This document shows positions 1 to 11,379 of a DNA stretch of 64,000 bases, piece after piece (position 1 is the stretch's first letter; the number at the start of each line of letters is the position of its first letter). Both the position numbers and the translations under genes were made by a program. Source of the DNA: Sorex araneus (taxonomy: Eukaryota > Chordata > Mammalia > Eulipotyphla > Soricidae); assembly GCF_027595985.1 (NCBI RefSeq), contig NC_073307.1, forward strand, positions 37,824,234 to 37,888,233, given 5' to 3'. The notes under the pieces were generated by a model. It was not told the origin of the DNA and made no database searches. It was given only the letters and a program-made list of their open reading frames with translations.

Positions 1-1054
1 GATTAGCATATTTGTAATATACTATGCCTAAACATATTTAATAGGACTCTGCTCTACTTCAGTAGAGTATAAACATTGTAGTTTGATTCGTTTATTGAAT
101 AGGCATCATGCCAGGAAGTTTCTTAGGTACTGAATACTAGAAACTTAGGATGTGGTGATTCAGAGCCTTGTAGAATAAACTCATGAGTAAAGAGGCAACC
201 ATATAGTAATAAAGACCTTGGAATAAATAGATTCAGTGCTGGCCAGCTCAAATGACCACCTAGATACAAACCAGACAGTTGAGGGTTGAGGGAGTCAGTA
301 AGTGGAAATTTGTGAAGCAGAGGGAGGATAATGGAAGAGATGACTAACAATAAAGACAATTTGAAGTCATACTTAGGAAACTCTAAGTCCAATTAATTGC
401 AATTGAGACTGCAAACTGTATGGATTAGTATGAGGGCAAGAGTGTCAGATTATGTTAGAGATAGAAGCAGAAATAAAATCAGGGTATTGAGAGGAAACAA
501 AGGATCTAAGCAAAGGATAATTTGAAGGAAATATAATAAAGCAGCTATTTACAGCAGTGTTTAATGGGGCAAGAGAGGGAGAACTTGAACTTTATTAGAA
601 CTTGAAGAGAGACTAAAGAGAGAGAGAGTTGCCTAATTTGATGAAGGCATCTATTTGCACGGGAGGAGGCTGCAGACTACTGGGTATATTAGGGAGTGCA
701 GGTTGAAATAAAGAATTGTGGAGAAGAGTAAAGAGTAGTTCTGGAGGGACAAATAAGAAATGACTGAAGTAGCAGGTAGAGTACTGATTAAGTGGAAGGC
801 AAGTGGATGAGGAAGGAGAGGATGCAATTTTCATGCCAGAGAACAAAGATGATCAAAGTGTCTGCTACCTTCTCAGAGATGGGATTGATTTAACCCATGG
901 GTATCCCCCTGTAGGGTGGTTTACACATTTTACTATTTCCTCACTCTCTTACTTTGGATGCAGTCTGTGTGATATTATTAATGGATGGAAGTTGTATCCT
1001 ACCAATTCAAAGTTTGGTATCCTTAAAATTCCCTCATTAGAAATGAAGAGTAAC
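1..1054. other. Unique AT-rich intergenic sequence
   Basis: No coding, RNA or repeat signature is recognised here. The longest open frames (about 90 codons) have no protein-like composition or recognisable motif. A short GA-rich run lies near 610-630. Confidence 0.5.
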
Positions 1055-1655
1055 TTCCTCAAAGAAGAAATTTAAATGACCAAAAGGCACTTGGAAAATG
1101 CTATACATCACTAATCATCAGGGAGATGCAAATCAAAACAACAATGATATATCATCTCACATCACAGAGAGAGGCACACATCCAAAAGAATAAGAACAAC
1201 CAGTGCTGGTGCAGAAGCGGGGAGAAAGGGACTCTTATCATTGCTGGTGGGCATGCCAACTGGTCCAGACATTTTGGAAAACAATATGGACATTCTTCAA
1301 GAAACTAGAATTGAATTTCTATTTGACTTGATTCTACCACTTCTGGGAATATACCCTGGGGAACCAAACCAAATAGCAGAAACATGATCTATACTTCTAT
1401 CTTCATTGCAGCACAATTCATATTAGCCAAAATCTGGAAACAACCTGAGTGTCCTAAAAGAGATGACTGGATAAAAAAATATGGTACATCTACACAATGG
1501 AATGTACATAACTGTTAGGAAAAATGACATCATGAAATTTTTCTATAAATGGATGGATATGGAGAGTATCATGCTGAGTGAAATGGGTCAAGAGGAGAGG
1601 GACAAATATAGAATGACTGCATTCATTTGTGGTTTATAAAAAATATATGAGACTA

Positions 1656-1896
1656 GGACAGGAGCCATAGCATGGCGGGTAGGTCATTTGCCTTGCACGT
1701 GACCAACCCGGGTTCTATTCCACCGTCCCTCTTGTAGAGTCCAGCAAGCTACTGAGAGTATCCCACCCACACGGCAGAGCCTGGCAAGCTACCCATGGTG
1801 TATTGGATATGCCAAAAACAGTAACAACAAGTCTCACAATGGAGATGTTACTGGTGCCCGCTTGAGCAAATCGATGAACAACGGGATGGCAGTGCT
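1656..1896 (+). mobile_element. tRNA-headed SINE with RTE tail
   Basis: The head carries a degenerate pol III box A (AGCATGGCGGGTAGG) and box B (GGGTTCTATTCC). The body from about 1727 matches the 5' end of the RTE LINE at 39895-43100, and the tail from about 1843 (GGAGATGTTACTGGTGCCCG) matches the LINE's ORF end. An 11-bp target-site duplication (atatgagacta, one mismatch) lies at 1645-1655 and 1897-1907. It sits inside the L1 remnant. Confidence 0.88.
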
Positions 1897-2164
1897 ATAT
1901 GAAACTAATATTCAAGGCCAAGGAAAGCAGGGGCCAGAAGGACTGGTCAATGGTTGTAATCTACCACAAGTGTGTGGGGATCAGAGGGTAGGTATGACAG
2001 AAAAGGGACCAGTATTACAATTTCTATTTGACTTGATTTAGCTGAAATAGCTGAAAATCACTTATTTTAAAATCACTTATAAAATCAGTTCTTATCACTC
2101 TGGATAAGAACTGAGTATTGAAAATAGGCAAAGGATCTACATGCTAATATTTAGTATGTATATT

Positions 2165-2880
2165 GTGAAACTCAATGCCCAAAAGAGAGAGAGAGAAGGA
2201 AGATGAGGGAGAAAGAAAGAAGGAGGAGAGGGAGAAGGAGGAAAAAGAAGAAGATGGAGGAGGAGGAGGATGAGCAGGAGCAGGAGGAGGAGGAAAAGGA
2301 AGAGGGAGGAGAAGAATCAGAATCAGAAGAGAAGAGGAAAGAGAAGGAGGAGGAGAGGAAGGAGGAGGAGGCGAAGGAGGAGAAGAGGAAGGAGGAGGAG
2401 GCTAAGGAGGAGGAAGAGGTGAAGAAGGGGGAGGAGGGGGAGGAGAAGAGATGGGAGGGGGAGGAGGGGGAGGAGGAAGGAGGAAGTGAGAAGAAGAAGG
2501 AGGAGAAGAATGAGGAGGGGAGGAAGAAGAAGGAGAATGAGGGGGAGGAAGAAGGAGAAGAAGAAGGAGGAGGATAAGGTAAGAAGGAGAAGGAAGAAGA
2601 AGAGAGCAGGAGGAAGGAAGAAGGAAGAAAAAGAAAAGAAGAGGAAGGATAAGAGGAAAAGGAAGTAGAAAGAGAAGAATGGGAGAAGGAGGAAAAGAAG
2701 AAAGAGAAGAAGAAGAGGGAAGAGAAGAAGAGTTAGGAGAAAGAGAAGGAGAAGGAGGAGGAGTAGAAAGAGAAGGAGAAGAGGAAGTAAGAGAAGAAGA
2801 GAAAGAGAAAGGAGAAGGAGGAGAAGGAGAATGAGAAGAAGAAGGAGGAGGAAGGAGGAGGAGGAGGAGAAGAAGAAGAT
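2165..2880 (+). repeat. Expanded GGA/GAA polypurine tract
   Basis: About 700 bp is almost purely purine on the plus strand (GGA, GAA, GGGGA units). It occupies the place of the short purine tract seen in other L1 3'UTR copies of this window (59830-59935, 62862-62935). Long open frames on both strands here are low-complexity E/K/R or L/S/P strings and are not genes. Confidence 0.9.
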
Positions 2881-3088
2881 CTGCCATAGAGGCAGGCTGG
2901 AAGATGGGAAAGTTAGGAGTAATGGGAGGAAAACTGGGACATTTGTGCTGGGAAATGTACACTGGTGAAGGGATGAGTATTGGAACACTATATGACTGAA
3001 ACCCAATCATGAACAGCTTCGTAAAGGGCCATCTCATGGTGGTTCAATGTAAAAAAAATCCTTCACAGTTGGGACCTTGAATTTACTC

Positions 3089-3320
3089 CTTCCTCCCTCC
3101 CTCCCTCCCTCCCTCCCTCCCTCCCTCCCTCCCTCCCTCCCTCCCTCCCTCCCTCCCTCCCTCCCTCCCTCCCTCCTTCCCTCCCTTCCTTCCTTCCTTC
3201 CTTCCTTCCTTCCTTCCTTCCTTCCTTCCTTCCTTCCTTCCTTCCTTCCTTCCTTCCTTCCTTCCTTCCTTCCTTCCTTCCTTCCTTCCTTCCTTCCTTC
3301 CTTCCTTCCTTTCTTCCTTC
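3089..3320. repeat. (CCCT)n then (CCTT)n microsatellite
   Basis: About 90 bp of CCCT units is followed by about 140 bp of CCTT units, directly 3' of the L1 end. All open frames here encode tetrapeptide repeats such as PSLP or EGRK and are artefacts. Confidence 0.97.
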
Positions 3321-3437
3321 CATCTTCTTCTGGAGGAACTGAACCTGAGCCAGCCACAGCAAGAAAAGCTCCTTCTAACACTTGTGCTATCTTGCATAGC
3401 CCTTCCAACCCCCCTCCACCTACATCATGCATTTATA

Positions 3438-3636
3438 TATTTTTTTGGTGCCACACCTGGCAATGCTCAGGGGTTACACTTGTCTCTGCAATCAGGAATC
3501 ACACCTGGTAATGCTCAGGGGTTACTCCTGACTCTGCACTCAGGAATCATTCCTGACAGTGCTCAGGGGAGCATGTGGAATGCCAGGGCTCAAAACCAGG
3601 TCTGCTGAATGCAAGACTGTACCGTCTCTGGCCCTG
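3438..3636 (-). mobile_element. SOR-type SINE (A-tailed class) with internal duplication
   Basis: Antisense SINE: T-rich start, TGCTCAGGGGTTACTCCTG body, degenerate tRNA head ending at GGCCCTG. The 48-bp segment at 3452-3499 is repeated at 3500-3547, so the tail module is duplicated. Confidence 0.85.
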
Positions 3637-5719
3637 TATTTCTATCTCATGTGTATTCTCCCTATAAATACTATATTTATCAAAGTGTCGCATATCTTTT
3701 ACAAGTTTTACATGTCTTTTACAGTTTCAAGATTACAGATAGTTAGTCTAGGTGTTTCACAACACAGATTTTTCCTGAGCCTCACTGGGTGTAATCCTGG
3801 AGGCACTCCAAGCATCTCCAGTTATAACCCTGAGGCACCATGGCTTAGCATCTTAGGGTGTTCCAAGTAACCACCTGTAGTAACATCAGTAGCATTGCAT
3901 CCTCCCATTAGACATCAGGCAGGTTGACCAGGAATCTCCTGGAGGGACTCTGGGCATGCTGACTAACATTTAGGAGGCTCAAGTTTACCTTAAAGCTCTC
4001 ATTATTTCTCAGACATTTTCCATATTTATATTGGTGAAAATTTATTAGAAACAAGTTTTCCAACATTTCCCTATTTTAGTGGTGATGGGTTGTACTGAAA
4101 TCAATGCAGGAGAAAGTACAGAACTATTCATTATTTTGTGTTAATACTGCTCAATTAGAAATATTTTTTACATAACTATAGGAATCCAGTATTCTCTTTT
4201 ACTCTCTTTCTAAAGTAACAATGGTATCATAACAACCAAGGAACTGTACTGCAGACATTGGTGACATTTATGGTGCCAATTAATGTGATTGAGAGTCCAT
4301 GTAACAATTAAGAGTTGTCAGGTTATTACATTAGTAGACACAGATTAATAAATAATTTATTATTTAAAATCAACACAGTGATGGAGAAATGATGTGTTTA
4401 AATGATTGTGTTTAAATCTGTAATGAAGAATTTTTCACAGATTTTATTCAAAATCTTTTGCTAGAATGTGTAAAAGCAAAGCTAGAAGCAAAGGATGTGT
4501 AAACTTCCAGAGCCTGAAGTAGAAATATCAGGGTGTTAGTCTGACTCAGTCACTTGCTAACAGTTTCTTGATCAGTGAGATGACAATAACGCATAGGGTT
4601 GTTGTGAGAAAAGTAATTATGTAAGAGTATTTTATAAATTGTCTCATATAATGCTGTAATAAATGACTGCTTTTAGACCTAACTAGGAACACTATTTCCA
4701 ATTTTAATTACTGGCATTAACAGTAAATGTTACATCCTCTATTGTTGCTTATAGCAAATAAAATACTCATTAAAATGTAGGAGATCCCCTTGAGCACGAC
4801 CAGATGTGGTCTTGGTAGTCCCATGTATCTGAGCTATACTTTTGGGCAGGGCATCACTAGACATAGCCTATAACTAAAAAGATTTAAGGAATGCCACCCC
4901 TTAACATTACTCATGTACTTTAATGATATCTTAGTGAAAAAAAATTTTTGATAAATGAATAAAATACCTGACAAAAAGCAGAAAAAAGTCTTGGAAGTAT
5001 TCTTAACAGAGAAATTTGTTCTCTGGCTTGGATAATACAATAGATAGATATCTTTGTCTTGCATAATAGCACAAAACTATAAAAGTGGCTTGCAAACTGA
5101 AGGCATGCAGAGTGATCTTGATAATCAAAAGGAAAATTGCAATGGTATGATTTTAGAAAATTATTTTCCTCAAGATATTATGTACTTTTAATATTGTTTA
5201 TAAATGTAGAGGGAAACAAAGTAGAAAAAGTACTCTTTACTATAGTATAAAAACATTAGAAATTTTGAGAATTAACCTATTTATTTCTTTGAAAACAAAA
5301 TCTATCAAGAGTAGCTTGATCAGATACTTGACTTTTTTCTTCTTATAATTGACGTTGCCTGTGGAAACAGCATCTATTTTTTATCCCTTGATGAATTATT
5401 GCACTCTTTTCAAAATTGGATCTATTTCTAAAATTCATCTTTTGAATTTTCAAGGAAAGTTTCACTTCTATTGTATTATTTTTCATTTGTTTATAAACAT
5501 TTAAGTTCCGACTAATTTTCTTTTCCCATGAGAGATTGTTCCATTTGGGTTTATCATGGTGAGATAAGGCTGCACCACTCTACCGAGAGTAAACTGAAGA
5601 ACACACTGTACAGGTTTCATATACTGAAAGATATGGGCAGAAGTGGCATGACTAGTAGCTGACCAACATGAATACTTCTATTTATTTGTTTGGTAGACAG
5701 CAGTGCTAGCTGCAGCCCA
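3637..5719. other. Intergenic, mostly unique
   Basis: No gene recognised. Around 3770-3960 there are scattered SINE-like words (CTGGGTG, GGAGGCACTC) that may be a very old SINE but cannot be bounded. The rest is AT-rich with no long open frame. Confidence 0.4.
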
Positions 5720-5990
5720 GGAAAATAGCTAAGGAGTCAGGGTCCAAAAGACCTTCAGTTTAATTCCCTAGTACTGTGTGACTCTCTAGTACTGCTAGTT
5801 CTAGAGACCCTCCAGGCATTAATAGGTGTGGCCCTGATGGTTCCCAGTGCCACAGTGATCAAGAAACATTATTTTCTGGATCCTAGCACTGAATAATTTA
5901 GTTCAGTTGGAAGAATACTGGGAGTGGCTTCCAGACCCTCTGAGTATTGCTTGGAGGCCCCCAACTCCACCAAAAACAAAACAAAATAAC
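5720..5990 (+). mobile_element. Probable old SINE remnants
   Basis: Diverged plus-strand fragments resembling the SOR body (GACCCTCCAGGC, GGTGTGGCCCTGATGG, GAGTATTGCTTGGAGGC) end in an A-rich CAAAAACAAAACAAAA tail. Head boxes are not clear. Confidence 0.4.
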
Positions 5991-7447
5991 TGGCCAACTT
6001 TGTTCTCTAGGCAATTATCTCGAAGTAAATATACAATGGTAACTGAAATTTAAACCATATTGCTGAAGGACTGTTGTTATTTAATTGTAGTATTTGAAAT
6101 GTCTGCCTAGTAGAACAATGTGAAGCAAGAATTGCTTGTTTGTTTGCTCAGTAGCTAAGAAGAGAGCTAATCAAACAAACATTTTGAGAAATGCCTTAGG
6201 CTAGATAAAATGGATAGAAGTATGAGTCTTCCTACAAATTTGTATTTGGACTAGATCTCAATTTAATGTGGGAACACATTGTAGTGAAATGCAGCATATG
6301 CACACTGTTTTAGAAGTAAGTAAAATTAGTAATAGCTCTTATTTATTTGTTACATTTAAATTTTATGAAATTTTAAACAGGTGGTAGCTTCAAGTGGTTA
6401 AAATTTTGAGAAATGAAATGCTAACAAGTCAAAAGATCTTGCTAGTGTCCCCTTCCCAGCTCTCGGGTCCTAGTCATTGAGGAGAACCTGTAATATCTTT
6501 GCAGAGGTGACTTTGCATTTACAAGCAAACATATTCATAAACACATACAATTTTCTCACCTTCTAAAACACCAGTTTTAAGCATTAAATATATAGTGAGT
6601 ACTTTCTGTGTTATAAACAATCTTTTGAACTTTATGCATTATCTCACTTAATGCCCATAATAAACCTTGGGGCAGGCTCTTATTACAGCAGAGGAAAATT
6701 GGTCTTAGGGAGTTTAACTTATTTCCCCCAAATCATGTAGTTAGTATGTGGCAGAGCAGCTCTTCTCATCTAGGTAATTTGGATTCTCAAGTGTAGTTTC
6801 TTCCTGACCAGGCTGCATTGTCTAGAGTTTGTGTATAGGTCATGAAATAGCATTTGATTAGTCTAACAGTACTTTTATTATGCTGGAAATTCCTTTTGCT
6901 AATTCAGTCTATAAAAATATGATACACAGGGGGATTGAGGGAGAGTAAAGTATTTCTAAAAGTATTAGACAGCTCTCTCAGGAGATTGTTTGGCCACCAT
7001 CTGTACTGGGAAATTGGCCAGATTGCTTGGAAGAAACCCAACCCTAAGTGCACGTCTACGGTTTGTTCTCTGGAACTGCCAAGCAGTCTCTCTTATTCTT
7101 GGGCACTGCAATTAATTCATTCTGGCACTCAGCACATATATAAGTGTGTGTGTGCACACACATAGTATTTATTCATACATTCATTAAAAGAACAAGTATA
7201 CCTGTAAAATGTCTTATTGTAGAAAAATAGGTGGAATTTAGGAAAGTTAACAATTTAGAATAAAGGCTTTGTGACTTTCTGACTTCCTAAACTGAGTATT
7301 ACTTGATAGTTCATGTTTAGCTGTGTGCTGTAGACAGACTTTAGCCAATTATTAGTTCTGGTTAGCAGTTGTGCATGTTTTCTAGTTATCTGTACACCCT
7401 ATATATCTCCTGGGCATTCTTAGAAGAAATGGATGAAGAATATCTTG
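5991..7447. other. Unique AT-rich intergenic sequence
   Basis: Nothing recognisable apart from a short TG/CA alternation near 7143-7163. Confidence 0.45.
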
Positions 7448-7461
7448 TGAAGGAGTCTTTT

Positions 7462-7624
7462 TTTTTTGCCCATGCCCATTGATGCACAGGGGTTACTTCT
7501 GGCTCTACACTAGGAATTACTCTTAGCAGTGCTTGGGGACTATATGGGATGCCAGGGATTGAACCGGGTCAGCTGCTTACAAGGCAAACACCCTACCCAT
7601 AATTGTACTATCGCTCTGGCCCCA
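7462..7624 (-). mobile_element. SOR-type SINE (A-tailed class)
   Basis: Antisense SINE from the T-run through GATGCACAGGGGTTACTTCT to the head end CGCTCTGGCCCC. Target-site duplication tgaaggagtctttt / tgaaggaatctttt at 7448-7461 and 7625-7638. Confidence 0.92.
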
Positions 7625-7638
7625 TGAAGGAATCTTTT

Positions 7639-8137
7639 GTAGAATCTCTACTGTGCATAGCTTTCACTTTTCTTTATTACAGTGGAGACACTGACTATTC
7701 CTTCCATTTCCTTTTATCTGAAATGCTTGCAGGTGAAGTTCAGAAGTTTTAAAGTAGTGAACTTTCTTGACTTTGGAAATTGGGGTCAAAGTATTAAAAA
7801 ATTTATACACACACAAGAATCTCTGGTATTTCTTAGCATATAGAATAAGAGCCTCTTCAAGAAACTCCTACCTTTTAACACAAACCTAATCAATAACTGA
7901 GTATGAAGAATAATGTTATGCTGTGAAGCATCTGTACTAACCAGACCACACTATCTGCTAGTATTAGGGGAAATATATTTTCTTGCAAATCTGAAGGCTT
8001 TGAATCTTGGAATCAGTGTATAATTGTGTTGAAGGTGAATATAATCTAGCATGATGTTTTGGATTTGGACTGATTTCTTTATGTGGAGTAGATTTTTGTT
8101 TAGAAATCTAGTCTCCATTGGACACAATTGCAGACAC
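7639..8137. other. Unique intergenic sequence
   Basis: No gene or repeat recognised. Confidence 0.4.
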
Positions 8138-8310
8138 TTTTTTTTTCTTTTTTGAAATTTGGGCCACAATGACTGTGCCCAGGGATTACTCTGGATTTGC
8201 ACTCAAGGATCATTTCTGATGGGCTTAGGAGGACCATAGGGAGCCTTGGATTCAGCTCAAGTCGACTGCATGCTAGCAGAGCACCCTACCCACTGTTGCT
8301 CTCTAGCCCC
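8138..8310 (-). mobile_element. SOR-type SINE (older, diverged)
   Basis: T-run, then GGGCCACAATGACTGTGCCC, body, and head end GCTCTCTAGCCCC. More diverged than neighbouring copies. Confidence 0.82.
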
Positions 8311-8683
8311 ACCTTCATTTAAATTTACAAAAACTATTTGTCCTACATATTAGATGGAGTAAAGGTTATATCTCACCTTTAAAATAACTTATGTTTTATG
8401 GTAACACCTGGTAAATTAAATTAAAATATATCTATGGAGGGAGCCAAATTCAGTAGATGGTCTCATTGTTACTTTATAAGTTTGAACTCAGTCAGTTGTA
8501 AGGACCTCAGTATCCTGTCTTTCTGTCTTAAAGGCTACACCATCTATGTATGTTCCCTCTTTTATGTGTGCCAACTACTGAGCGTTAGCCTTCCAGATAT
8601 GCCTAGAATTTTCCTATGCCACTTGCCCTGGAAACTTGTTCTATCACTTGCTTCTTAAGTCTCCTTTTCACAACTTCTTTCTT

Positions 8684-8877
8684 TTTTTTTTTTTTTTTTT
8701 TTTTGCTTTTTGGGTCACACCCAGCAATGCACAGGGGTTACTCCTGGTTCTACACTCAGGAATTACCCCTGGCGGTGCTCAGGGGACCATATGGGATGCT
8801 GGGATTCGAACCTGGGTCAGCCTGGGTTGGCCGCGTGCAAGGCAAGCGCCCTACCCGCTGTGCTATTGCTCCAGCCC
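8684..8877 (-). mobile_element. SOR-type SINE, young copy
   Basis: Near-consensus antisense copy: long T-run, GCTTTTTGGGTCACACCCAG, box B (reverse) GGATTCGAACC and head end CCAGCC. A perfect 15-bp duplication (cacaacttctttctt) lies at 8669-8683 and 8878-8892. Confidence 0.96.
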
Positions 8878-8892
8878 CACAACTTCTTTCTT

Positions 8893-9981
8893 AATCCTAA
8901 ACTCTCACCATAGTTATTATCTACCCCCTGGCATGGTCAATTACTTAAAACAAAATATTTCAAAAGAAAGTTCTGTATTCTCTGTCTTGTTTACCTTAAC
9001 TATATGAATTTGACTTTCTTTACCACCATCCCTGCAGGAAATTTTCCATAATAACTAATAACTTACTAATGATCCTCAAATTCATACCTTCATTACACAT
9101 TGCAGCATTTGATGAAATCTTCTCTCTTGGCTTCCAAAACTGGTTTTGCTATTTTTATGTTTCTTTTCTACATCCAGTCAAGTTTCTTAATCTAATCTCC
9201 TCTAAATATAGAACTCCTCCAATTTTCCAAGTGTCTGTATTTGGATATCCCTCTTCTCCCACTTTATACTCTCTTTTCTCTCCTCTATAAGTTCTACTTT
9301 GCAGATTTACTTATTTCTGTATGAATAATTTCAAGATTCACTTCTCTGATACAAACTTTTTGAAAGATATAGACCATCACTTCCAAATACTTCTGGATAG
9401 CTTTAGTCACTCCTTGCCCTGATAATTTTTATAGAAAGTCTGCTAAAATAGAAGTACTACTCTAGGGTTGTGGGGATAATAGTAAACAGACAAAGGAAGC
9501 TATCCCTGCCACACAGAGCTTCTGTTCTGGTGAGAGAAGAAAGTATAAGCATATTTTAAAAAGTGTCAAGTGGTAGTAAGGAAGTAAAAATGAAAACTTC
9601 ACATCTATGGATAAAGTACATCCAGCAGAAGGAATAGGCATTAAGGTACAAGAAGGCAAATGTGACCGGCGTATAGGAAATAAAAGAGATATTCTCTCTA
9701 TTTCTCTCTCCCTTTTATCTTATTTTGTGCAGACCCATGTAGACATATATATGTACATAGATATAAATATTATGGACTTGAATCAGAGAGGAACTTAAAA
9801 AGAATTGTAAGACTGACTTTTATTCCAAATGAGAGAAGCCACGAAAGGATTTAAAGCAGAGAAAAAAAATAAGATGACTAAAATCTGAAAAAACAATTTT
9901 ATCCAGTTTTTGAAGAAATGATGATATATTCTAAAGTTTAGAAACAAAATCCACCGAATATAAAATTAAATAGTTAAAGAT
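8893..9981. other. Unique AT-rich intergenic sequence
   Basis: No gene or repeat recognised; short pyrimidine-rich stretches only. Confidence 0.4.
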
Positions 9982-9991
9982 AAGATGAGAG

Positions 9992-11379
9992 GTTTTTTTT
10001 TTTTTTATTGAATCACCAAGTGGAGGGTTACAAAGTTCTCAGGATTATGTCAGTTATACAATATTCAAACACCCTTCCCTTCACCAGTGCCCATCTTCCA
10101 TCACCAACCCCCCCAGTATATCTGCCGCCCCCTCCCACCTCCCTAGTCCCCACCCTTGTACGTGATAAGTTTCACTTCATTTACGCTTATCTCGATTACA
10201 TTCCATGTTTCAACACACAACTCACTACCGTTGCTGGGGTTTCCCCCCAAAAAGAAAAAGACAGTCCTATTGCCAATGAGGCATTTGATAGTTCTCCATT
10301 ACTAAGAATATAGAGATATTAAGTCCTGCTGTTTGTTACATAACTTTTCTTTTTCCCCCTTGCCCTGCGCCACCGAGTTCACGCCTGTTTAGTAATCGCC
10401 ACGCTGTCTGACAAAGGGAAAAAAACCGAAGAGGATGATTATTTCCCGTCATCAGCCGGCGTGGGGCTCTGGCTTAGTTGATAGTCTAGTAGAGTGTCTG
10501 CAAGCAGTTTCTGGAACCAAAGGTCTTGCGCTGATATCGGCTCCCGCTCGAGATACCACCAGCGTCCCGCCTGTCCATGTACCAAATTTTTCCCCTTATT
10601 TGCCATTCCCACGCCACCAGGTCTGTTTGCTTAATGGACATCACACTATGTTTGACACCACACCACGTTTCTTCCCAAGAAAGAAGGATATTTCTTCTCA
10701 GCCGGCGTGGGGATATAGCTTAGTTCAGTCTAGAGAGATGGCTACCATTTTGATTGCCTTCAATATTTCAACAAAATACTTACTATTCTTGTTAGGATCA
10801 CCCACAAAAGTCCGACCCATTAAGAAGGAACCATTACATATTGCTGATACTAAGATGACATTAGGTTTTGGGTTTCTGTCTAAAGTCCAGGGAAAAAGTT
10901 GAAGGAGAGAGAGAGAGATTTCTGCACGGGGGACCTGGCGGAAACTCTCAAGTCACATACTGCAGGTTGCTGGTGGGCTGCTGGTGTCCCAAGCAGCTCC
11001 CTCCTCTTCGTCAGTCATTCTGGGGGTGCGGGCGCGGAGAAATGGGAAAGCCCACGTGGCTGCACTCTCTTTAAGTGTCCGATGTGGGTGGAGACCGGTA
11101 CTTCCCCGCCCTGGATCCCCCGCCAGCCGCGCCACGCATTTGGGTGCGTCTCTCCATTTTGTGCTCAGAGAAGTGGGGTAGATGCTGTGCTGTGCCCAGG
11201 AGAAGTTGAGGGAAAGAGAGAGAGATTAAAGAAAAAAAAGAGAAACGCCGGTCCCCCACTCGGGGGACCTGGCGGAAACTCTCAAGTCACATACTGCAGG
11301 TTGCTGGTGGGCTGCTGGTGTCCCAAGCAGCTCCCTCCTCTTCGTCAGTCATTCTGGGGGTGCGGGCGCGGAGAAAATC
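9992..11379 (-). mobile_element. Composite non-autonomous L1-type element with duplicated 5' module
   Basis: Read on the minus strand, the 5' end carries a GC-rich module in two copies (11261-11376 and 10927-11042, 116 bp, identical by eye, period 334 bp). A roughly 800-bp middle follows with no L1 ORF homology that I can see. The 3' end is an L1-like 3'UTR (G-rich stretch, CACTGGTGAAGGGAAGGG, GATTCAATAAAA) and a poly(A) at 9993-10006. A 10-bp duplication (aagatgagag) lies at 9982-9991 and 11380-11389. The design recalls SVA elements or mouse L1 monomer promoters, but I do not recognise the family. The 155-codon open frame at 10435-10902 is antisense to the element and is probably not coding. 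Confidence 0.75.
10927..11376 (-). repeat. Two tandem 5' modules, 334-bp period
   Basis: 116 bp at 10927-11042 recurs at 11261-11376. The GA-rich stretch just left of each (10895-10920 and 11205-11228) is also related, so this is a partial tandem of about 310-334 bp. Between the copies lies an E-box (CCACGTGG near 11050). Position at the 5' end suggests a promoter. Confidence 0.88.

Larger units (their letters stand above)
1055..3052 (+). mobile_element. L1 3' end (ORF2 remnant and 3'UTR), interrupted
   Basis: Positions 1055-1655 correspond to the C-terminal part of L1 ORF2 ([12 protein letters not shown], then remnants of the IPLLGIYP and YIYTMEY regions seen intact in the copy at 39146-39898), with frameshifts and stops. 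A SINE is inserted at 1656-1896. L1-like sequence resumes to about 2020. The 3'UTR returns at 2881-3052 (the element's typical CCATAGAGGCAGGCTGG start and GGTTCAATGTAAAAA end). The normally short polypurine stretch of the 3'UTR has grown to about 700 bp at 2165-2880. This is a dead copy. Confidence 0.75.

Noticed and set aside
2323-3037. Long overlapping open frames (up to 227 codons)
   Set aside because: They are produced by the purine/pyrimidine tract; composition is nearly only L, S, P or E, K, R.
3034-3511. Open frames of about 100-144 codons with PSLP or EGRK repeats
   Set aside because: Tetranucleotide microsatellite translated in all phases.
8684-8877. tRNA gene in the SINE heads
   Set aside because: Box A and B are present, but the head does not close into a cloverleaf with an anticodon stem that I can see; repeated copies with duplications show SINEs.
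10699-10735. tRNA-like GGGGATATAGCTTAGTTCAG
   Set aside because: Box A resemblance only; no box B at the right distance, and it is antisense within the composite element.
10435-10902. 155-codon plus-strand frame
   Set aside because: Lies antisense inside a repeat insertion with its own poly(A); no protein motif.
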